DNA of 64,000 nt. It comes from Marivita lacus. GTDB lineage: Bacteria; Pseudomonadota; Alphaproteobacteria; Rhodobacterales; Rhodobacteraceae. The DNA lies in contig NZ_BMFC01000005.1 of the NCBI RefSeq assembly GCF_014637725.1, positions 62,001-126,000 on the forward strand, in the 5' to 3' direction. Made by a program: the position numbers and the translations under genes. The notes under the pieces were generated by a model. The model worked only from the letters and a program-made list of their open reading frames with translations, was not told the origin of the DNA and ran no database searches. Numbering within the stretch: the first letter of the stretch is position 1; each line of letters starts with the position of its first letter. Shown one piece after another: positions 34,558 through 45,314 of the stretch.

Positions 34558-35096
34558 TAGTAAGGCTCCTGTACAAAGGCCGAGAAGGACACGATTGCCG
34601 CGTAACCTTCGGCGTCTTTAGGCATTGCCGCACCAACAGCACCGGCCGGTGTGATCGGCTTGTACTTGAAGCATGCGCGCAGCAGCATCAGTTCGTTGGG
34701 CTGGCCCGGATCGAACTGGCGCAACGGGCGAACGGGTTCTGCGGAGTCGTAGCAGTCTGCGTCCCGCGATGGTTCCGTCCAATCCCGCAGGCTGAGCGGG
34801 ATCATTTCAAGGCGCAGCATGGTCTCGCACTCCGAGAGGATCGGCGCATTTTCACAGATCATGCCCTTGATCGTGTCGTGATCCATGTTCTCACCGGTTC
34901 CAAGACGGACCTCACGGACTGCAAGATCCAACCCGCGCTCAAGCTGCGTGTGGCGGATCGAAAGCGCACCGATTTCCATGCCGGCCACGATCAGGCCAAG
35001 GAAAACAGGCAGCCAGATGACGAATGGGATCGTGACAACCGAGCCATTTTCGTCCCGCAGGAAGCTGCGGATTTTGGGAAAAGCAAACCGCATCAT
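34557..35096 (-). CDS. TadE-like minor pseudopilin
   Basis: 179 residues beginning MMRFAFPK. The segment FLRDENGSVVTIPFVIWLPVFLGLIVAGMEIGALSIRHTQLERGLDLAVREVRLG is the classic TadE domain. Conserved-looking cysteines occur in the exported part (MICENAPILSECE, DADCYD, RACFKY), likely forming disulfides. Its start overlaps the TadG-like stop by 4 bases (ATGATG context). Middle gene of the three-gene Tad set. Confidence 0.85.
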   Translation of the reverse strand: MMRFAFPKIRSFLRDENGSVVTIPFVIWLPVFLGLIVAGMEIGALSIRHTQLERGLDLAVREVRLGTGENMDHDTIKGMICENAPILSECETMLRLEMIPLSLRDWTEPSRDADCYDSAEPVRPLRQFDPGQPNELMLLRACFKYKPITPAGAVGAAMPKDAEGYAAIVSFSAFVQEPY

Positions 35097-36763
35097 TGTG
35101 TCAACCTCAGCTGGTTAATGGTTCTGGCAATCGCCTGGAACGCGTCGGAAATTTCCAGACCCTCGACCGGGAAGTAGTGGGACGGGGAGGACGCACAGTC
35201 GCGCATCGCGGCCTGGCCTTCGTCGGGCGCTTCGAAGCCGATGGCGAAAACCGTGATGTCGGCATCGCGGGCCTGGCTGCAGATCGTGGACAGACGATCA
35301 TCGGCCTGAGCGCCGGAGACGATCGGCACGTAAGAGTAATACGCGTTGTAATACTGGTTATACGACACCCAGCCGTCATTGTACGGGCGACGGAAGAACT
35401 TGTTGCCGAAGGCGCGTGTGCCCCAGCGAGCAAAGACTTCCGCGTTGCTCATCCGACGGGCGCTGTTGCCGCCGTCAGGCGAGGTCCGGTAGCGGTCGTT
35501 CCAGCTGTTATTCTCAAAACGAGACCAGAAATACACGTCGTTGCTTGTTCCGCTTAAGTCGCGCACGCGATGCGAGAACCGATCGTTACTGGCGTTATTG
35601 TCACCGCGATCGTCGATCCAGATATCCGACATGCCGCCCTTGTACTCTGGCGCCAGATCGAACTGTGTTGTGTTCATGCCGTCGGTCATAACCACCGCGA
35701 TCTTGAGAGCGTCAGGTGCGTCATAGGCAGCAGGTCGCCCTGCCGCTTCGGGCACGACATGACCATCCGCGATCAACCCGTCGACCACCGGACGTGCCGA
35801 AGGATCAAGCAGGGCGACGCCCCATTTCATCCCGAGGTCGATGGCGGTGTTGCCGCCAGCACTGAGGCTCTGGATATGGGCGACGAGCGCGTCACGATCA
35901 GAGCTGTGCGCAACGACCGATCCATAGGTGCCGGTCGGACACCAGGAATCCGGGGTCACCGTGGTGTTTTCATCAAGCGTATAGGGGTCGAAATGCGCCA
36001 GACGTTGCAGTGCTTCGGTCGGAGACACAGCCCGCGATGTGAATGCGCTATCCGGGAAGATCGCACAGTTCGACGTGGTGTGCTCGTTTGTCAGCGTGTA
36101 GTGCTGCGACACCGTTGGTCCAAGGCTGACCGTCGCGTTGTAGGGAACAATGCTGATCGTTGTCAGGCCGGCATCATCGTTGTTGATGACGGTTTCGACG
36201 AATTCAACAGCAGCCGTGCGCAGGTTTTCGATCTTGTCGTTCCAGCCCATCGACCCGGAAATATCGAGGATCAGCGAAATTTCGATATTTGAAATCCGCT
36301 CTTCCGCCGCCGCCAAACCAGTCGACTGGAGTGTGTCGAAGCCAAGAAGATGCAGGAAGTTCGAATCGAATGTCCGCTGGGCCTGTGCCGTCACCGTGCG
36401 GAAGTTCAGACCCGAATCGACCGTGATGTTCACGTTGGCCATCGCGTCTTCGAGATTCATCTTGGTCAGATAATCCTGAACCAGCAGGGTCGGATCGATC
36501 GTTTGCTCAAGATCGGCGGCCGCAAGAACAGCACGGTCCAACGTGTTCTGAAGACGCGTCCGCTCCACTTCGGAGTAGATCATGTCGATCCCGATCCCGC
36601 CATACACCAGCATGATGAAAGCACCGGCCATCCCGAAAATGCTCATGTTGCCATCGGTTCCCCGAGCGTAACGGATCACTGTCGAAGCCACGCTGGAGCG
36701 CAACAGGGACTTCTTCCGTTTCTCGGCTGGCACCCTTGGCAGAAGGTTGCGTAGTCCGATCAT
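35093..36763 (-). CDS. TadG-like pilus protein with von Willebrand factor A domain
   Basis: 556 residues from the ATG at 36763 (AAGAGGT upstream; a longer start at 36784 exists). N-terminal TadG segment RGTDGNMSIFGMAGAFIMLVYGGIGIDMIYSEVERTRLQNTLDRAVLAAADLEQ. A VWA domain starts near 165 with an intact metal site DISGSMG and continues to the C-terminus (FAIGFEAPDEGQAAMRDCASSP). TadG proteins are envelope-exposed and linked to adhesion. The rest of the tad locus (tadA, rcpA, flp and so on) is absent here, so this is a detached set. Confidence 0.87.
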   Translation of the reverse strand: MIGLRNLLPRVPAEKRKKSLLRSSVASTVIRYARGTDGNMSIFGMAGAFIMLVYGGIGIDMIYSEVERTRLQNTLDRAVLAAADLEQTIDPTLLVQDYLTKMNLEDAMANVNITVDSGLNFRTVTAQAQRTFDSNFLHLLGFDTLQSTGLAAAEERISNIEISLILDISGSMGWNDKIENLRTAAVEFVETVINNDDAGLTTISIVPYNATVSLGPTVSQHYTLTNEHTTSNCAIFPDSAFTSRAVSPTEALQRLAHFDPYTLDENTTVTPDSWCPTGTYGSVVAHSSDRDALVAHIQSLSAGGNTAIDLGMKWGVALLDPSARPVVDGLIADGHVVPEAAGRPAAYDAPDALKIAVVMTDGMNTTQFDLAPEYKGGMSDIWIDDRGDNNASNDRFSHRVRDLSGTSNDVYFWSRFENNSWNDRYRTSPDGGNSARRMSNAEVFARWGTRAFGNKFFRRPYNDGWVSYNQYYNAYYSYVPIVSGAQADDRLSTICSQARDADITVFAIGFEAPDEGQAAMRDCASSPSHYFPVEGLEISDAFQAIARTINQLRLTQ

Positions 36764-37059
36764 TGTTACCTCTTTCCCGCCCATTCAGAACGGTCTGACA
36801 CCCCACTTAGATTTTGGAAGATCTGAAGGCGAAACAGGGCGGGAATACGGCTGGAAATATGGAGAAAAAAAGGAGTGTGTTGTTTTTTATGGATAATTCA
36901 GGATATACAGGCCTTATTGAAGCCATGTGTGAAACAGTGGGCCACATTTGGGCGTTCCGTTCTCTAAACGTTATCCAGGATAAAGCGTTATAAAGTTAAC
37001 CAAGCTGTCATAGGCTGTTGAGATAAGACGCCAAATACCTGCAACATCGGGAGCGACAG
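36764..37059. promoter_or_regulatory. AT-rich region between the Tad genes and gdhA with GGATA-type repeats
   Basis: 296 bases, markedly AT-rich. Contains GGATAA (36891), GGATAT (36901) and a perfect inverted repeat TTATCC-A-GGATAA (36971..36983), that is four copies of one hexamer type within 93 bases, upstream of gdhA. A possible 26-codon frame here (ATG at 36890) has no convincing coding character. Confidence 0.45.
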
Positions 37060-38496
37060 ATGAACACGATACCATCCAATGAGCCGACATTTCGGGAATC
37101 AGTTGACCTGATGTTCAATCGTGCAGTTGCACTGATGGACCTCTCGCCCGGCCTCGAAGAAAAGATCCGTGTTTGCAACGCGACCTATACGGTCCGGTTC
37201 GGTGTGCGCCTGCGCGGCCAGATCAAGACCTTCACCGGTTACCGTTCGGTGCATTCCGAACATATGGAGCCCGTAAAGGGCGGCATCCGTTACGCACCGA
37301 ACGTCCATCAGGACGAGGTCGAAGCGCTTGCCGCGCTCATGACCTTCAAATGTGCCCTCGTCGAAGCCCCGTTCGGCGGATCCAAGGGCGGGCTGCGCAT
37401 CGATCCGCGTGAATACGACGAATACGAGCTTGAGCAGATCACCCGGCGTTTTGCCTATGAGCTGATCAAGCGTGACCTGATCCACCCGGCGCAGAACGTC
37501 CCGGCACCGGATATGGGCACGGGTGAGCGCGAAATGTCGTGGATCGCGGACCAGTATGCCCGCATGAATACGACCGACATCAACGCACGCGCCTGCGTGA
37601 CCGGCAAACCCATCAACAATGGCGGCATCGCCGGTCGTGTCGAAGCGACGGGTCGCGGCGTTCAATACGCGCTGCGGGAATTCTTCCGCCACCCCGAGGA
37701 CATCAAGGCCGCAAACCTGTCCGGTACGCTCGATGGCAAGCGGGTCATCGTGCAGGGTCTTGGCAATGTCGGCTATCACGCGGCAAAGTTCCTGGGCAAT
37801 GAGGACGGGTGCAAGATCATCGGCATCATCGAACGCGATGGTGCGCTGTTCAACGAGAACGGAATTGACGTCGGCGCGGTCAAGGATTGGATTTCCAAGC
37901 ATGACGGTGTCAAAGGCTATCCCGATGCCCGCCACACGGCCGATGGTGCGTTGGTTCTTGAAGCCGATTGCGACATCCTGATCCCTGCAGCCTTGGAAGG
38001 GGTCATCAACCTCACCAATGCCGAGCGCATAAAGGCACCGCTGATCATCGAAGCGGCGAACGGTCCGATCACTGCCGGCGCGGACGACATCCTGCGGGAA
38101 AAGGGCACCGTCGTGATCCCGGACATGTATGCCAATGCCGGTGGCGTGACCGTGTCGTATTTCGAATGGGTCAAGAACCTCAGCCACATCCGCTTCGGAC
38201 GCATGCAGCGCCGTCAGGAAGAATCGCGGCACCAGCTTGTCATCGACGAACTGCAGCGGCTTGACGAGATGCTCGGGGACAAATGGTCGATGACCCCGAA
38301 CTTCAAGGAAAAATACCTGCGGGGCGCGGACGAGCTTGAACTGGTGCGTTCGGGTCTCGATGACACGATGCGAACGGCCTATCAGTCAATGCGCGAAGTG
38401 TGGCATTCCCGTGGTGATGTGCATGACCTGCGTACGGCGGCCTATATCGTGTCGATCGGCAAGGTGGCGGCCAGCTACCGCGCCAAGGGTCTCTGA
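37060..38496 (+). CDS. gdhA: glutamate dehydrogenase (Glu/Leu/Phe/Val dehydrogenase family)
   Basis: 478 residues. The catalytic-lysine motif is LVEAPFGGSKGGLRID near residue 110, the second conserved aspartate is in PAPDMGTGEREMSWIADQY, and the cofactor site is in VIVQGLGNVGYHAAKFLG near 230. It interconverts glutamate with 2-oxoglutarate and ammonia; the nucleotide preference cannot be read safely. Compared with the shorter hexameric enzymes it carries a C-terminal extension (...YIVSIGKVAASYRAKGL), as in other alphaproteobacterial forms. A likely regulated gene, given the repeat-rich upstream region. Confidence 0.93.
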   Translation: MNTIPSNEPTFRESVDLMFNRAVALMDLSPGLEEKIRVCNATYTVRFGVRLRGQIKTFTGYRSVHSEHMEPVKGGIRYAPNVHQDEVEALAALMTFKCALVEAPFGGSKGGLRIDPREYDEYELEQITRRFAYELIKRDLIHPAQNVPAPDMGTGEREMSWIADQYARMNTTDINARACVTGKPINNGGIAGRVEATGRGVQYALREFFRHPEDIKAANLSGTLDGKRVIVQGLGNVGYHAAKFLGNEDGCKIIGIIERDGALFNENGIDVGAVKDWISKHDGVKGYPDARHTADGALVLEADCDILIPAALEGVINLTNAERIKAPLIIEAANGPITAGADDILREKGTVVIPDMYANAGGVTVSYFEWVKNLSHIRFGRMQRRQEESRHQLVIDELQRLDEMLGDKWSMTPNFKEKYLRGADELELVRSGLDDTMRTAYQSMREVWHSRGDVHDLRTAAYIVSIGKVAASYRAKGL

Positions 38497-38567
38497 CGGA
38501 TGACAACCGGGCCGGGCTGGGGTAGGTGTGAGCCGAACCCCGCCCGGCCCAACCCACGAGGACAGCC

Positions 38568-38870
38568 ATGCTTCGCACATCGCTTGCCATTCTTGCCCTG
38601 ACCGTCAGCCTGACGCTTCCAGCCATGGCCCAGGACAAGCAAGCCGAATGCCTCAAGATCGGCCAGATCGCGACCGACATCATGGCTGAACGCAAGAGCG
38701 GTGCCAATGACCGGCAGGCTGAACGGCGTGTCCTGCGCAACATCCCGAACATGTCCAAGAACGATGAGGTTCTGGCGGTGAATCTGGTCAGCTGGATTTA
38801 TTCGCTGCCCGAAGACCAACTGACCCCGGAGGTCAGCAACACGCTCTATCAGACCTGTCTGTCCCAGTAG
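38568..38870 (+). CDS. small secreted protein, unknown function
   Basis: 100 residues with a clear Sec signal peptide (MLRTSLAILALTVSLTLPAMAQ, cleavage expected after AMA). The mature ~78 residues are charged and helical with two cysteines (ECLKIG near the start, TCLSQ at the end), which could pair in the periplasm. I do not recognise the family. It lies between gdhA and dnaG. Confidence 0.8.
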   Translation: MLRTSLAILALTVSLTLPAMAQDKQAECLKIGQIATDIMAERKSGANDRQAERRVLRNIPNMSKNDEVLAVNLVSWIYSLPEDQLTPEVSNTLYQTCLSQ

Positions 38871-38945
38871 GCCGCATCACCCGGTTGCGCGTTTCGGTGC
38901 GTTGCACCACTGGACTCTGGGCCATCGAAACCCGATATTCGATCA

Positions 38946-40892
38946 ATGAGCCTGCCACCCAATTTTCTGGACGAATTGCGGACCCGCATCAGCCTGACCC
39001 AGGTGGTCGGGCGCAAGGTGCTGTGGGACACGCGCAAGTCCAACCAGGGCAAGGGCGACATGTGGGCGCCGTGCCCGTTCCATCAGGAGAAATCGGCCAG
39101 TTTCCACGTCGATGACCGCAAGGGCTACTATTATTGTTTTGGCTGCCACGCCAAGGGCGACGCCATCTCCTTTGTGCGCGAAACCGAAAACGTCGGCTTC
39201 ATGGAAGCGGTCGAGATTCTGGCAACCGAGGCCGGGATGCCGATGCCCGCCCGCGATCCCAAGGCGCAGGAAAAAGCCGACGAACGCACCCAGCTTGTCG
39301 AGATCATGGAAAAGGCGGTGCGCTTTTTCCGCCTGCAATTGCGCAGTGGCGCGGGGTCTGATGCGCGCGACTACCTGACGAGGCGTGGCTTGGACGAGGC
39401 CACGCAGGACCGGTTCGATATCGGTTTTGCCGCACCGGGCTGGCAGAACCTGTGGGACCATCTGACCGGGCAGGGGATCGCGCCGGACAAGATCATCGAA
39501 GGGGGTCTGGCCAAGCCGTCGCAAAAGGGTGGCAAGCCTTATGACACCTTCCGCAACCGCATCATGTTCCCGATCCGCGATGCGCGCGGCAGGGCGATCG
39601 CCTTCGGCGGGCGGGCGATGGATCCGGACGACGGTGCCAAGTATCTCAACAGCCCCGAAACGCCGCTCTTCGACAAGAGCCGGACGCTCTACAATCAGGG
39701 ACCTGCGCGCGAAGCGGCGGGCAAGGGGCAGCCGCTCATTGTGGCCGAAGGTTACATGGACGTGATCGCGCTGGCCTCCGGCGGGTTCGAGGCTGCCGTG
39801 GCCCCCTTGGGCACCGCCATTACCGAAAGCCAGTTGCAGATGCTCTGGCGCATCTCGGACGAGCCGGTCATGGCGCTTGATGGTGACAAGGCCGGGCTGA
39901 ACGCGGCCTACCGTGTGATCGACACGGCGTTGCCGCTGCTGGAGGCGGGAAAATCCCTGCGCTTCGTGCTGCTGCCCGAAGGCAAGGACCCGGATGACCT
40001 GATCCGGTCCGACGGACGCGACGCGATGCGGGCGCTGCTCGATACCGCGCAGCCCATGGTGCAACTGCTGTGGCGCCGCGAAACCGAGGGCCGCGTGTTC
40101 GACAGCCCAGAGCGCAAGGCTTCACTGGACAAGACGCTGCGGGAAAGGCTCCGCACGATCAAGGACCCGTCGCTGCGCAGCCATTACGGCGAAGACATCA
40201 GGCGCCTGCGCTGGGAGCTGTTTCGGGCACCGTCAAAGCCCGGTCGCGCTCCGTACCGTCGCTTCAACTCCAACGCGCCCGCAAAACCGTCAGAAGGCAC
40301 GCGGGCGTCGATGCTTGTGGCGGGGGGCAAGGATGTCGAACTGCGTCTGCGCGAGGCGGTGATTCTCGCCGCGCTCATTGCGACGCCGGACCTGATCCCG
40401 GAGTTCGAATCGCAACTCGAGGACATGTCATGCGTCGAACCGGATCACGCGCTCATCAGGGCGTGCCTCTTGCGCCATGCGGGAGAACCGGGCGACGTAA
40501 TTCAGGCGGCTGTGGATGCGCAACTTGGCGAACCGGCCCTTGAAAAGCTCTGCCGCGCACGCCATGTCGCCATTACGCCGTGTGTCCGCAACGCGGGTGA
40601 CCGGGAATTGTCCCGCCTGACAATCGCCGAAGAGCTGGCAAAACTCGAAGCGGGCGTTGGACTTGATGCGGAAATTGCCGAAGCGGCCGAAGATTTGTAT
40701 GGTTCCGCAGATGAAACGCTGACATGGCGCTTGAGTCAGGCAGCGGCAGCACAGCAAATCGCGCAAAAGGCGCAGTCCGAAGACAAGGCTGAATACGATC
40801 TTGGCCCGAACGGGGCCGCGATCAACCGAGAAGAACGCAGCGCATTTGCCGCTTTGATGGAAACCATTCGCTTCGACAAACCCCGGAGTTGA
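38946..40892 (+). CDS. dnaG: DNA primase
   Basis: 648 residues. CHC2 zinc finger with ligands C43, H46, C64, C67 (APCPFHQEKS...YYYCFGCHAKGD), the primase core AFGGRAMDPDDGAKYLNSPETPLF, and the TOPRIM motif VAEGYMDVIAL with MALDGDKAG. The C-terminal DnaB-binding region is long and alanine-rich. It makes RNA primers at the replication fork. rpoD follows after 112 bases, the remnant of the dnaG-rpoD macromolecular synthesis operon. Confidence 0.97.
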   Translation: MSLPPNFLDELRTRISLTQVVGRKVLWDTRKSNQGKGDMWAPCPFHQEKSASFHVDDRKGYYYCFGCHAKGDAISFVRETENVGFMEAVEILATEAGMPMPARDPKAQEKADERTQLVEIMEKAVRFFRLQLRSGAGSDARDYLTRRGLDEATQDRFDIGFAAPGWQNLWDHLTGQGIAPDKIIEGGLAKPSQKGGKPYDTFRNRIMFPIRDARGRAIAFGGRAMDPDDGAKYLNSPETPLFDKSRTLYNQGPAREAAGKGQPLIVAEGYMDVIALASGGFEAAVAPLGTAITESQLQMLWRISDEPVMALDGDKAGLNAAYRVIDTALPLLEAGKSLRFVLLPEGKDPDDLIRSDGRDAMRALLDTAQPMVQLLWRRETEGRVFDSPERKASLDKTLRERLRTIKDPSLRSHYGEDIRRLRWELFRAPSKPGRAPYRRFNSNAPAKPSEGTRASMLVAGGKDVELRLREAVILAALIATPDLIPEFESQLEDMSCVEPDHALIRACLLRHAGEPGDVIQAAVDAQLGEPALEKLCRARHVAITPCVRNAGDRELSRLTIAEELAKLEAGVGLDAEIAEAAEDLYGSADETLTWRLSQAAAAQQIAQKAQSEDKAEYDLGPNGAAINREERSAFAALMETIRFDKPRS

Positions 40893-40941
40893 CCGTGTTT
40901 TGCTAAGGAAAGCGTAAACGAAAAAAGGTAAACGGGTGTGC

Positions 40942-40981
40942 GAATCACTTATTCGCGCTATTGATTCGGGTCAATCGAATC
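40942..40981. promoter_or_regulatory. cluster of three GANTC sites upstream of rpoD
   Basis: GAATC (40942), GATTC (40963) and GAATC (40977) occur within 40 bases; the last two form the inverted repeat GATTCG-N7-CGAATC. GANTC is the CcrM adenine methylation site in alphaproteobacteria. Confidence 0.6.
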
Positions 40982-41004
40982 GCCCCGCCTCGACAGGAGC
41001 ATCC

Positions 41005-42990
<1,986 letters not shown>

Positions 42991-42993
42991 GCG

Positions 42994-43275
42994 ATGTCGT
43001 TTCTGAAAAAACTCTTCGGCGGAGGCGGCGGTGGGCAATCCACCCCGTCCGCCTCTGCCGAGGCGCATAATGGTTACACGATCCACCCCGATCCCATCAA
43101 GGACGGGTCGGTCTGGCGCATCGGCGCGCGGATCGAGAAAGAGATCGATGGCGAGGTGAAATCACATCGCATGGTGCGCGCTGACACGTTGCAGAGCCAC
43201 GAGGAGGCCGCCAAGGCATCGCTCAACAAGGCGCGCATGCTGGTCGATCAGCAGGGTGATGCAATCTTTCGCTGA
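42994..43275 (+). CDS. HlyU-family protein
   Basis: 93 residues starting MSFLKKLFGGGGGG, a short amphipathic/glycine segment, then the HlyU domain: YTIHPDPIKDGSVWRIGARIEKEIDGEVKSHRMVRADTLQSHEEA. Named after the Vibrio haemolysin regulator HlyU, but this alphaproteobacterial family is distinct and its function is untested. It starts 3 bases after the rpoD stop and is probably cotranscribed. Confidence 0.88.
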   Translation: MSFLKKLFGGGGGGQSTPSASAEAHNGYTIHPDPIKDGSVWRIGARIEKEIDGEVKSHRMVRADTLQSHEEAAKASLNKARMLVDQQGDAIFR

Positions 43276-43320
43276 CATCCGGGAAATACGCTGAACGAAA
43301 ATCCGCCCTATCGCAGTGTT

Positions 43321-43338
43321 CCCCGCCCGGAGGCGGGG
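43321..43338. terminator. GC hairpin between converging hlyU and small repeat-protein gene
   Basis: Perfect 7-bp stem CCCCGCC/GGCGGGG with a 4-base loop, between the two gene ends. No T run on either side, but the position suits a bidirectional terminator. Confidence 0.5.
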
Positions 43339-43344
43339 CACGTG

Positions 43345-43542
43345 TCAGGTCCGGTCGGCCTGATTGGGGTCGCTGGTCGTTCCGGGACCGGTCTTGGGGT
43401 CGGTGTTCTTCTGTTTCTCACCTGACGATTCTTCCGGCACATCCTTGTACTTGTCCCGACCGGGAAGCCCGGTTCGATCCGCCTGATTGGGATCACTGGT
43501 TGTGCCGGGTCCGGTTTTGGGGTCTTTGTCGGTCTCTGTCAT
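43345..43542 (-). CDS. 65-residue hydrophilic protein with an exact internal repeat
   Basis: A 65-residue protein with no hydrophobic segment and a composition rich in D, K, T, G, P. The 18-residue unit DPKTGPGTTSDPNQADRT occurs twice (residues ~7-24 and 48-65), separated by a charged linker with EESSGEKQ. The two DNA copies differ in 9 of 18 codons, all synonymous, so the protein sequence has been kept while the DNA diverged; this strongly supports a real gene. No family recognised; probably intrinsically disordered. Confidence 0.8.
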   Translation of the reverse strand: MTETDKDPKTGPGTTSDPNQADRTGLPGRDKYKDVPEESSGEKQKNTDPKTGPGTTSDPNQADRT

Positions 43543-43553
43543 GTTCGGGTTCC

Positions 43554-44228
43554 TTATTGCGTCGGCATCAGGAAAATCTCCTGAATATTGGCGCGGGGGT
43601 CAGACTGAAGCGCAAAGACAGCCGCCCGCGCGACATCTTCAGGCTGCAGCTTTTCGGGTTTGGAGTCGTCGAAGAACGGCGTGTTGACCATCCCCGGCGC
43701 GATCACGCTGCAGCGCCCGCCGAACTCGCGCATCTCTTCGGCGACATTGCCGGCGTAGCCGTGCACGAACCATTTGCTCGCCCCGTAGACCGATCCCTTG
43801 ATGTGCCGCCGCCCCGCCGCAGAGCCCGTCATCAGAAGATGCCCCTTGGATTTCTTGAGATGAGGCATCGCGGCCTTGGTCGTCCAGAGCAGGCCCATGA
43901 TGTTCAGTTGGATCATCTGCTGCCATTCCTCCGGATCGCCCTCATCAGTGCCTGCCGCATCCAACCCCCTGCCGGCATTGGCGAAAGCGGCCTCGACCGA
44001 CCCGAAATGCTCGGCCAGCGTGTTGACCGCCTCGGTCTGGGTTTTGAAATCCGTGGCATCGCCCGGCAGCGCCAGACCGTGTTGACCGAATTCTTCGGAA
44101 AGTGCGTTCAGCTTGTCTTCGGATCGCGCGAAAAGGCCGACATGCCAGCCGTTTTCAACGGCAGCGCGCGCGGTTGCTTCACCGATGCCCGTTGATGCAC
44201 CGGTGATGAAAAGGGTCTTGCGTGGCAT
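43554..44228 (-). CDS. short-chain dehydrogenase/reductase (SDR)
   Basis: 224 residues from the ATG at 44228 (MPRKTLFITGAS); the upstream frame is not coding-like. Cofactor motif TGASTGIGEATA, the NAG motif (ANAGRG) and the catalytic S...Y-x-x-x-K as SAAGRRHIKGSVYGASKWFVHG. A classical SDR, somewhat short, acting on an unknown carbonyl or alcohol. It is next to the repeat-protein gene, with 11 bases between. Confidence 0.92.
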   Translation of the reverse strand: MPRKTLFITGASTGIGEATARAAVENGWHVGLFARSEDKLNALSEEFGQHGLALPGDATDFKTQTEAVNTLAEHFGSVEAAFANAGRGLDAAGTDEGDPEEWQQMIQLNIMGLLWTTKAAMPHLKKSKGHLLMTGSAAGRRHIKGSVYGASKWFVHGYAGNVAEEMREFGGRCSVIAPGMVNTPFFDDSKPEKLQPEDVARAAVFALQSDPRANIQEIFLMPTQ

Positions 44229-44312
44229 GAAGTGTCCTTTGCGTTGATGGCAATCCTCAGACCACCAACGCAAAAGGGGCCTGACCGGGTTCCACCGGTC
44301 TGGCAATTCGGC

Positions 44313-45218
44313 TCAGTTCAGATGTTCGTTGAAGAACGCAATCGTGCGATCCCAGGCCAGTTCTGCCGCCGCTTCGTCGTAACGCGGCGTGCTGTCATTG
44401 TGGAACCCGTGGTTCACGCCCGGATAGATATGCGCTGTGTAGGTCTTGCCATGTTCCTGCAACGCGGCCTCGAAGGCGGGCCAGCCCTCGTTGATGCGTT
44501 CGTCCAGTTCGGCGTAGTGGATCAACAAGGGAGCCTGGATCTTTGGCACATCTTCGGCGCTGGCCTGACGGCCATAGAACGGCACGGACGCAGAGAGTTC
44601 CGGATACGCCACCGCCATCGCGTTGCACACGCCGCCACCATAGCAAAATCCGACGCAGCCGACCTTGCCGGTGGTGTCCGAGTGATCGGCAAGGAATTCG
44701 TATGCGGCGAAAAAGTCGTTCATCAGCTTTTCGCCATCGACCGATTGCTGCAATTCGCGCCCTTCGGCATCATTGCCGGGATAGCCGCCAACGCTGCTGA
44801 GCCCGTCCGGTGCCAGCGCGATAAAGCCCGCCTTGGCCACGCGACGCGCCACGTCTTCGATATAGGGGTTCAGCCCTCGGTTTTCGTGAACCACAACGAC
44901 CGCCGCGGCCGTGCCGGTCAGATTGGCGGGTTTCACAAGGTAGCCACGCACCTCGCCATGGCCGTTGGGCGACGGGTAGGTGATGTATTCCGCGATGATG
45001 TCCGGATCGTTAAAGCTGACCTGCTCGGCCAGCGCGTAGTTCGGTGACATCATGTTCAGCAGCGCGGCGGCGGTCAGTCCGCCCACCGCGAATTTTCCGG
45101 CGCGGTCCAGAAACTCGCGCTTGGTGATCTTTCCATGTGCATAGAAATCGTAAAGCTCGAGCAGCTCCTGATCAAAGTCCTTGGCCGTCATGCGTTTTGT
45201 CGGTGTAATCTCGTTCAT
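44313..45218 (-). CDS. dienelactone hydrolase-family protein with Tat-like N-terminus
   Basis: 301 residues from the ATG at 45218 (GGGAG upstream). The alpha/beta hydrolase nucleophile is C192 in [13 protein letters not shown], with the acidic residue in [13 protein letters not shown] and the histidine in GVNHGFHND, the dienelactone hydrolase triad. Unlike cytosolic enzymes it has a ~65-residue N-terminal extension with [26 protein letters not shown]...ALAEQ, a K-R variant of a twin-arginine signal or anchor. The substrate is unknown; no chlorocatechol genes are nearby. Confidence 0.88.
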   Translation of the reverse strand: MNEITPTKRMTAKDFDQELLELYDFYAHGKITKREFLDRAGKFAVGGLTAAALLNMMSPNYALAEQVSFNDPDIIAEYITYPSPNGHGEVRGYLVKPANLTGTAAAVVVVHENRGLNPYIEDVARRVAKAGFIALAPDGLSSVGGYPGNDAEGRELQQSVDGEKLMNDFFAAYEFLADHSDTTGKVGCVGFCYGGGVCNAMAVAYPELSASVPFYGRQASAEDVPKIQAPLLIHYAELDERINEGWPAFEAALQEHGKTYTAHIYPGVNHGFHNDSTPRYDEAAAELAWDRTIAFFNEHLN

Positions 45219-45314
45219 GTGAATGCTCCCTGTAAGTCCGCGGCCGGATCGTGCAGTGTCCGACTCGGATGATCGGAAGATAGGCCGAGACCACCCTTTG
45301 GGTATTGTTCTTTT

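Noticed and set aside
36890-36970. Possible 26-codon frame in the AT-rich gap before gdhA
   Set aside because: Too short, no conserved features and no clear coding composition; the gap is better explained as a regulatory region.
43345-43542. Recent tandem DNA duplication as the origin of the 18-residue repeat
   Set aside because: Half of the codons differ between copies, all silently, so the DNA copies are old.
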